Positions 26,020 through 31,466 of a DNA stretch of 31,466 bases are shown here, in pieces. The notes beneath the pieces are model-generated. The model was not told where the DNA came from. It did no database searches and saw only the letters and a list, made by a program, of their open reading frames with translations. The stretch is from Stramenopiles sp. TOSAG23-3 (Eukaryota; Sar): assembly GCA_900128585.1 (NCBI GenBank), contig LT642222.1, positions 1 to 31,466 of the forward strand, written 5' to 3'. The position numbers and the translations under genes are program-made. Each line of letters opens with the position of its first letter. Position 1 is the first letter of the stretch.

Positions 26020-26434
26020 CACGTGTGGGAGGCCGTGCGGTGACGAACATGTATACGATATAGATGCACATACAATATATAAAAAACCAAAATATATATA
26101 AAAAAACCAAAATATATATTAACGTGTGTAGATGTTTAATTACTTAAGATCTCATTATTTCTTATACTTGTAAAAAAAAAATTAGTTTTTTTAAATTTAA
26201 AATACTTTTCGTACGTACTCGTAATCTTATAAAATTTTAGAGGCCATTATTCGTGAGAGTTCTTTAAAACCCGTATGGCGGGTTAACTCTTTTAATGCTT
26301 TTTTAGAAATCCGTCATCGTCACCGGACGCGTCTGTTTGTACAAAGAGAGAGACAAAACAAATTCAGCAGATAGACAGTATTGGGCGCGAAAGGTTATGC
26401 AATTGGAACTGCCTCACCCCTGCCCATACTTCAA
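26020..26434. other. Convergent spacer
   Basis: This 415-bp spacer has no gene. It contains an imperfect tandem duplication of an A+T-rich unit around AAAAACCAAAATATATAT (about 26075-26120), CGTACGTACTCGTAA at 26210-26224, and a compound hairpin at 26256-26290. Confidence 0.5.
26256..26290. repeat. Compound hairpin
   Basis: AGAGTT (26256-26261) pairs with AACTCT (26285-26290). AACCCG (26268-26273) pairs with CGGGTT (26279-26284) around a 5-nt loop. One side carries a 6-nt bulge. Confidence 0.5.
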
Positions 26435-27445
26435 TCACCGCCGGGTAATGAACTGGGACAAATCGGAGTAGATCACGTCCGTGTTTGTGTTCGTGTTCCC
26501 TTTGAAGCCTTTCGCAGCGGTGTTGCCCGCGTACCGGAACGAACTCGTCCCCGAGCCTTTGCTAGTAATGTCCCTCCCGTCTAACCCACGGCCACGGCCT
26601 TCGTCATCGAAGCGGTGCTTGTGGGTTCCCGTGTACTGGGATGTATCTGTAAGGCGATCGAAAATACTTCCCTGGCTATCTCCGCTTTCGTTGCGGCTCC
26701 TCGCCGTCTTTGGGCGCTCGGCGGTGCGGCGCATCTCCGCGAGCTTCGCGTACCCGCCGGCCCCTCCCGCCGTCTGCGGCCGGGCCGGGGCCGGGGCCGG
26801 GGCGGCCCGCTGCTGCGGGGAATTCTGCGGCTGCATGACGTTCTGCAACATCTGCTGGCCCTGGGAGCTCAGGCGGCGCTGTCGGACTCGTTTTTTGCGG
26901 AGGAACTCGTAGTTCGTCTCCTTCTTTGGCTGGATTTTTCTGCCCCGAACGTCGTACGGGGAACGGTCCGCGAGCTTCTCGAGGGTGACGTGCGTGTGCC
27001 CATCCCCGGACCCAACGTTGGTGGGGCCGCCCTTCTTGTAGACCCCCGTGTACGTGTTCTTGTCGTCGTGGAACGGGACGTATTCTGCCTTCGACGTTCC
27101 GGTCATCGATGGGCCTTGGACAGTGTTGACAACGTGGTGGATCAGCGTGCCCCATTCGGCCCCTTTCCGTATCGAGACCTCGTTCAGCGCCGCCAGGAAC
27201 CCGTCGAAGGTGATCGTCCGTGACCCCCGGGCCTTCACCTTTGTGAAGATCAAGTCCGCGTCGGTCCGGGTGCAGTTCGACGTAATCAGTCTCGCGTCCC
27301 GCAAGAACTTGACGAATGCCCGACCGTCCATCTGAAGCTGGGCGATCTTGACGCGGTGCCCTTTCCCAAAGGCACAGTACATTCGGTAGAGTTGACGAAC
27401 CGTTTGGATGGGGTCGGCCGGGGGGGCCGCTGCAAAAGTCGCCAT
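26435..27445 (-). CDS. TPPP/p25-alpha family protein
   Basis: This gene encodes 336 residues from ATG 27445 (MATFAAAPPAD). Upstream in-frame sequence to 27538 lies in the A+T-rich leader. p25-alpha proteins bind and bundle microtubules and are tied to ciliated lineages. Residues about 13-110 form the EF-hand-like p25-alpha core (QTVRQLYRMYCAFG, DGRAFVKFLRDARLI, TDADLIFTKVKARGSRTITF, FLAALNEVSIRKG). A second segment, NTYTGVYKKGGPTNV (130-144) with LADRSPYDVRGR after it, is seen in protist relatives. The C-terminal signature DRLTDTSQYTGTHKHRFDD followed by EGRGRG (about 263-287) is the hallmark of the family. Between them lies a Pro/Ala/Gln-rich linker. The protein therefore has both p25-alpha halves, unlike the short apicortin type. 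There is no sign of truncation. Confidence 0.88.
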   Translation of the reverse strand: MATFAAAPPADPIQTVRQLYRMYCAFGKGHRVKIAQLQMDGRAFVKFLRDARLITSNCTRTDADLIFTKVKARGSRTITFDGFLAALNEVSIRKGAEWGTLIHHVVNTVQGPSMTGTSKAEYVPFHDDKNTYTGVYKKGGPTNVGSGDGHTHVTLEKLADRSPYDVRGRKIQPKKETNYEFLRKKRVRQRRLSSQGQQMLQNVMQPQNSPQQRAAPAPAPARPQTAGGAGGYAKLAEMRRTAERPKTARSRNESGDSQGSIFDRLTDTSQYTGTHKHRFDDEGRGRGLDGRDITSKGSGTSSFRYAGNTAAKGFKGNTNTNTDVIYSDLSQFITRR

Positions 27446-27830
27446 TGTCGTCGAGGAAGTTGATGGGTGTATGTAATAGTGTGGATAGGATTCGAATTCG
27501 AATTGTAAATTCAAATCAATCAAACAACAAATAGACAAACTAGATCGAATGATAGTGCATGCACAAATTCCCTTTCTTTCTTCTCTTTTTTGAGATATAT
27601 ATATACATTTAGTACGAAATGCGCATTCTTCTTTTTGTTCAAAGGATGTTTTCCTCTTCTCTTTTTGTTATTTCTTTCTTCTCTATCTCTCTTTTTTTTT
27701 AATTTTTCTTCTTCTTCTTCAATTTGGTTGTATTAACATCATCATAGCAAAGAGCACAGATGTGGTTAAAATTATGCCAATATAATAATTTAATGTCATC
27801 ATCATCACACAACTACTTCTTCGCTTGGTC

Positions 27831-27933
27831 AAAAGAAGAAGAAGAAGAAGATAGAAGAAGAAGAGAAAGAAGAGAAAGAAGAAAGAAGAAGAAAGAAGAA
27901 GAAAAAAAGAAAGAAGAAGAAGAAGAAGAAAAG
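27831..27933 (+). repeat. GAA/GAAA purine tract
   Basis: About 103 nt of GAA, GAAA and GAGAAA units, all purine except a T at 27852. Confidence 0.9.
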
Positions 27934-28252
27934 TAATATTTATTATTTTAAAAAAAGTATTACCATACTATTACTATGTTATAATACTAGTAACAGTACT
28001 ATTTTGATAAAAAAATAATAGTATTATAAGGTACACAGTATTAAATAATAGAAATGTATAAGTTTGATTTTATTGTAAAAGAACGACGACTTCGTATTCT
28101 TTCTATCATACTTGTATTCTCGAACTTTTATTAAACCTAACGAGGACTTAGAATAGAAGCGATTATATAGTCTAATAAGTAAAAAAACCTTTTCTTTTTT
28201 TTTCATATCCACTTCGATTTAATGGTATTATTCACCTACCTGTACTAATTAC

Positions 28253-28365
28253 TCCATACTCCTCCTCATTACCAGGTAGTACGGTACGGTGGTTTGATGA
28301 CCAGAATCATTTTACCGTCGGTACCTTATGGTATTTATTACCAGGTACAGGTAGTACGTAGGTAA
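28253..28365. repeat. GTAC-rich repeat cluster
   Basis: ATTACCAGGTA occurs twice, at about 28268 and 28338. The first is followed by the exact 15-mer GGTAGTACGGTACGG (28275-28289) and the second by CAGGTAGTACGTAGG. TTTACCGTCGGTACC lies between them. Confidence 0.7.
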
Positions 28366-28684
28366 ATATAGTGTCTAAATACTATATTCGCTACGGGAGT
28401 ACAGGAGGAATTTAATATAATAATAATACTACATTTTTTGTGTACACCTCCTCCTTCGTTCGTCGTATTTTTTATTAATAATTATATTATTAATAAATTA
28501 TTATGCGAAGTATAAGTATTCATTCGTACTTTATGAGGTGTGGTCATTGAGTGGTGATTGTGTGTGAATAAGATGTACTTTTTTTCGTTTGCTGTTCAGT
28601 GAGTTTCGGTTCTATTTGCCTGTACTGCTTGGAGTTGGTTGTTTTTCTCTTTTGTTTTTGTGTTTCTCCCCCGTGTGTCCGTTT

Positions 28685-28706
28685 GTGTGTGTGTGTGTGT
28701 GTGTGT
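28685..28706 (+). repeat. (GT)11 tract in the kinase 5' leader
   Basis: Eleven GT units lie immediately upstream of ATG 28716. The in-frame read-through (VCVCVC) has no ATG and is not taken as coding. Confidence 0.9.
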
Positions 28707-28715
28707 ATTTTTGGA

Positions 28716-31328
28716 ATGAGCGGAGAAAACGGTGTGGTTAAAACGCCGCAGAATGCGAGGGGGCGGGCGAACAGTCGAGCGACGGAGGGCACGGATTCTG
28801 TGACCCAGGCCGACCTGTCCGAGTTCAACAATGCAGAAGCCTCCACTATCTCCCAGGAACTCTCCAAGCTCCTGTCCGTGGAAGACGTCGGGCCAGTCGG
28901 CGGCCAACACGACGACGAGATGTTTGCGATGGACTTGGACGAGGGAAAGGGTGGGTTTGGCCTCCCGGACTCGGTCAATACGATGGCCCTGCCGTCCCCA
29001 ATCCCGAAGAAGGGGGAGGGGGAGGCCCTCGCCCCCACGACCGTCGTCGGGAAGCCCGGCCCGTTCCGCCGACTCTCAAGGTCTTCTGTGGACAGGTCCA
29101 GCTTTCACCTCGCCGCAGAACCTATCGGGCCGAGGAATTTCGAACTTCTCTGCGTCCTTGGGCGAGGGGCGTTCGGCAAAGTTGTCCAGGCCAAGCACCG
29201 GGGGACCGGGCAGATCTATGCGCTCAAGATAACCGGGAAGGAGTTCCTCCACAACAAGTCCGCAATCGACTGCACGATTGAGGAGAGGGACGCGCTGACC
29301 CAGGTCGTGCACCCATTTTTGGTCAAGCTCCTCGCCACCTTTCAGACCAAGTCCAAAGTGTACCTGGTCATGGAGTACCTGATCGGCGGGGAACTCTTCT
29401 CGAGGCTGGAGAACCGGGCGTTTTTTGTAGAGTCCGAGGCCCGCTTCTACGCCGCCGAGGTCGTCCTTGCGATCGAGTACCTCCACAGCCTTGGAATTAT
29501 CCACCGCGACCTGAAGCCAGAGAACGTTCTCTTGGACGCCCAGGGGCACATTCGAATCACCGACTTTGGCCTTGCAAAGACGACCAAGAAGGCGGGGGGG
29601 GGTGCGAAGGAGGGCGAGGCCCCGTGCAAGACGATCTGCGGGACTGATGAGTACATGGCCCCGGAGATGATCAAGGGGGCACGGTACGGAAAATCTGTCG
29701 ACTGGTGGGCCTTCGGCTGCCTTGTATTTGAAATGTCCACCGGGAACGCGCCCTTTCGCGACAAGAGCAGGAAAAAGCTCCACGAGAAAATTTTGCACAG
29801 AAAGCCGGTGTTTCCGACCTACCTCTCCGGGAACACGGTCTCATTTTTGAAAATGCTCCTCCAGCGCAACCCAGAGCAGCGGCTGGGGTCGCAAAAGTCC
29901 ACCATGTTTGAAGTGAAAGGCGTCACGGCACTGAAGAACCATCGTTTTTTTGACGGGACAGACTGGCACAAGGTCTATACAAAGCAGCGGGATGCCCCGC
30001 ACGTACCGACCGTCCAGGGGGAGCTGGACACGTCCAATTTTGACGAATCTTTCACCCAGTCGTCCGTCATAGACTCGCCCAGGAGCTCGTTCACCATCAA
30101 AGGCAAGGATGGGCGCTCCGAGAGCCCGTCCAAACTGTTTCGGGGCTTCTCCTGGCAGGATCCACTGTTCATAGAAATGCACAGCAAGAGAGAGCGGGGG
30201 AACAGCATGAACTCCGACGGGGACGAGGCGATCAACGACCACAACCTGCCCGGGGAGGACGACGTCGTCCTTGTGATGGACAGGCAGGGGGGAAAGCCCC
30301 GCCCAGGCACCGGAAAGAAGAAGAAGAAGAAGGCCGCGGACACCATGGCCCTCAAGATATGCTCGGCGTGCCACAAGGAGCTTGCGGGGAGCATGTTTAC
30401 AAAGTCTCAGCACAAGCGAGGAACCCGCAGGATATGCATGGCATGCGTAGCTGCAGGAAAGACTTCCCGGCCGTTCCCCGAGGAAACGCCGATTCAACAG
30501 GCCGCGCCCGAAGAGGCCAAAGAGGTTGCAGAGGAGGAGGAGAAGAAGGACTGCCAGGACGGCGGGCAGCCCTCGACGGGCGCCCCGGCAACTTCCCCTA
30601 TCGTGCGGCAGAGCAGCAATGGGAGGAGGACACTGGCAGCAATGGCAGAGGCGAACGCCGCAGCCGCCCGGGAAAAGCAGGCGACCCCTGTCTCGCCGCT
30701 GAGTGCGGACGTTCCCGCGTGGAAACCGCCGAGGCTTCGGGCGGACGTCCCAGCATGGAAGCCAAGGTTTAAGGCCAACGCGCCTGCATGGACACCTTCG
30801 ACGACTCAGGTGCATCCAAAGCCAGCGCCTTCTTCCGCAGCCTGCCCTGCGTGGGGAAAAAAGCCAATGGCAGCCTCCCTTACGCCCATGGTCAGACGGA
30901 CACAGGAAACGGAGCGAGCGAAGTCGCCGCAGGAAAGTACAAGCAGTCCGCCAGCTCGTCCTGCGTGGGGAAAAGATCCGGCAAAGCCAGCGCCCACGGA
31001 GCCTTCTTCCGCATCCCGCCCTGCGTGGGGAAGACCACAACCAAAGCCAGCGCCTTCTTCCGCAGCCCGCCCTGCGTGGGGGAAAAAGCCAATTGCAGCT
31101 TCCCCTACGCCCATGGTCAGACGGACACAGGAAACGGAGCGAGCGAAGTCGCCGAAGGAGAGTACAAGTAGTACGCCAGCTCGTCCTGCGTGGGGAAAAG
31201 ACCCAGCAAAGCCAGCGCCTGAACCTGTCGCGTTTGCGGTCAACGATTTTCCCACCCTTGGGGGAAAATCGAAACAAACCCCAAAACCAGAGGTGAATTC
31301 CGTATGGGGGAAGAAGAAGTGGGCGTAG
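28716..31328 (+). CDS. S6K-like AGC kinase with a Cys4 zinc motif, PAW(G) repeats and an FPTLG...VWGK tail
   Basis: This gene encodes 870 residues from ATG 28716. The kinase domain spans about 142-411: glycine loop GRGAFGKV, Lys171 in YALK, HRDLKPEN with Asp265, DFG Asp283, activation-loop Thr306 in KTICGTDEYMAPE (the PDK1-type site). An AGC C-tail follows, with a turn motif near Ser454 (SVIDSPRSS) and hydrophobic motif FRGFSW around Ser479. This is the S6K/Sch9-like layout. After a Lys-rich patch, Cys549/Cys552 and Cys574/Cys577 (CSAC...CMAC) form a C2-C2 motif with an intervening FTKSQHKRGTRR, resembling Stc1-type zinc motifs. From about 670 to 840 come at least eight PAW(K/T/G) units. The end is NDFPTLGG...SVWGKKKWA, as in RNF10. 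The N-terminal 140 residues are disordered, with a basophilic-site-like FRRLSRSSV. The kinase call is strong; the tail's role is unknown. Confidence 0.88.
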   Translation: MSGENGVVKTPQNARGRANSRATEGTDSVTQADLSEFNNAEASTISQELSKLLSVEDVGPVGGQHDDEMFAMDLDEGKGGFGLPDSVNTMALPSPIPKKGEGEALAPTTVVGKPGPFRRLSRSSVDRSSFHLAAEPIGPRNFELLCVLGRGAFGKVVQAKHRGTGQIYALKITGKEFLHNKSAIDCTIEERDALTQVVHPFLVKLLATFQTKSKVYLVMEYLIGGELFSRLENRAFFVESEARFYAAEVVLAIEYLHSLGIIHRDLKPENVLLDAQGHIRITDFGLAKTTKKAGGGAKEGEAPCKTICGTDEYMAPEMIKGARYGKSVDWWAFGCLVFEMSTGNAPFRDKSRKKLHEKILHRKPVFPTYLSGNTVSFLKMLLQRNPEQRLGSQKSTMFEVKGVTALKNHRFFDGTDWHKVYTKQRDAPHVPTVQGELDTSNFDESFTQSSVIDSPRSSFTIKGKDGRSESPSKLFRGFSWQDPLFIEMHSKRERGNSMNSDGDEAINDHNLPGEDDVVLVMDRQGGKPRPGTGKKKKKKAADTMALKICSACHKELAGSMFTKSQHKRGTRRICMACVAAGKTSRPFPEETPIQQAAPEEAKEVAEEEEKKDCQDGGQPSTGAPATSPIVRQSSNGRRTLAAMAEANAAAAREKQATPVSPLSADVPAWKPPRLRADVPAWKPRFKANAPAWTPSTTQVHPKPAPSSAACPAWGKKPMAASLTPMVRRTQETERAKSPQESTSSPPARPAWGKDPAKPAPTEPSSASRPAWGRPQPKPAPSSAARPAWGKKPIAASPTPMVRRTQETERAKSPKESTSSTPARPAWGKDPAKPAPEPVAFAVNDFPTLGGKSKQTPKPEVNSVWGKKKWA
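30819..31219 (+). repeat. Near-identical 176-bp in-frame direct repeat inside the kinase gene
   Basis: Copy 1 is 30819-30994 and copy 2 is 31044-31219. They are the same length, offset by 225 bp (75 codons), and differ at only scattered bases. Each encodes KPAPSSAA(C/R)PAWGKKP, then PMVRRTQETERAKSP, then ARPAWGKDPAKPAP. The bases between them (30995-31043) hold a shortened third unit with PAWGR. Confidence 0.9.
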
Positions 31329-31466
31329 AAGAGAAGGACAGAGATATTTAAGATATTATAAGACGAGGTTAACGTTAACTGGAGTACGCAAGAGGAAGAT
31401 AGTGTGTAGATTAAACGATAAATGTAAATCGATCAACCAACCTTCCCCTGTATTATTTTCCAAAAA
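31329..31466. other. 3' flank of the kinase gene
   Basis: This is A+T-richer sequence after the TAG stop. GTTAACGTTAAC at 31369-31380 is a 12-bp perfect palindrome. No canonical AATAAA is seen before the window ends. Confidence 0.4.

Larger units (their letters stand above)
27446..28715. promoter_or_regulatory. Divergent promoter spacer between TPPP and the AGC kinase
   Basis: This 1270-bp A+T-rich spacer contains ATATATATATA (27595-27605), CTTCTTCTTCTT (27709-27720), a GAA/GAAA purine tract (27831-27933), AT repeats, the GTAC-rich region 28253-28365 and a (GT)11 tract (28685-28706) 9 nt before the kinase ATG. No gene is seen. Confidence 0.5.

Noticed and set aside
28599-28715. N-terminal extension of the kinase resembling a signal peptide (LVVFLFCFCV...VCVCVC)
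   Set aside because: The frame there begins at a GTG and runs through a (GT)11 tract with no ATG. The first ATG is 28716, and a cytosolic AGC kinase needs no signal peptide.
29841-31277. Long minus-strand open frame opposite the kinase gene
   Set aside because: It is an Arg/Trp/Cys-rich product of the antisense of PAWGK repeats; the plus-strand kinase explains the conservation.
1-31466. CRISPR array, tRNA, rRNA or transposase genes
   Set aside because: I saw no regularly spaced repeats with unique spacers, no tRNA-like cloverleaf with a GGTTCRA arm, no rRNA-like stretch and no transposase or reverse-transcriptase motifs. Small RNAs could be missed without covariance-model searches.

Overview
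The window is nuclear DNA from a unicellular eukaryote. It carries at least 14 protein-coding genes with purely eukaryotic content: SYS1, a syntaxin-6-type SNARE, RNF10, eukaryotic pantothenate kinase, UBTD, TPPP/p25-alpha, a PDAP1-like protein and an AGC kinase. Genes are G+C-rich and nearly intron-free; the only well-supported coding intron is in SYS1. Spacers are very A+T-rich and packed with GAA, GAAA and CTTT microsatellites. TPPP suggests a lineage that has, or had, cilia. A stramenopile-like protist is a guess; nothing here fixes the taxon.

Layout, left to right: SYS1 (+), a TPR/coiled-coil/SBF2-like protein (-), an acidic unknown (-), a myristoylated EF-hand protein with a dead C92-type fold (+), a large helical protein broken by a frameshift in a C10 run (-), a tail-anchored TPR protein (+), a PDAP1-SAP protein (-), a syntaxin-6-type Qc-SNARE (+), a membrane-anchored penicillin-acylase-like Ntn hydrolase (-), RNF10 (+), pantothenate kinase (-), UBTD (+), TPPP (-), and an S6K-like AGC kinase with a zinc motif and PAW repeats (+). 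From the acidic unknown onward, twelve genes in a row strictly alternate strand. Convergent 3' ends lie 121 to 475 bp apart. Divergent 5' ends lie 690 to 1501 bp apart, and those spacers hold nearly all the microsatellites.

There is no operon-like pathway. Two themes recur. One is membrane traffic and membrane anchoring: SYS1, the SNARE, a possible tethering subunit, two N-myristoylation candidates and a tail-anchored protein. The other is possible translation or ubiquitin control: RNF10, UBTD, PDAP1-SAP and the S6K-like kinase. RNF10 and the kinase share a C-terminal FPTLG...VWGK signature. The most unusual items are the catalytically dead C92/EF-hand protein, the kinase-zinc-PAWGK architecture, the shared tail motif, the PDAP1-SAP fusion and the alternating gene order.
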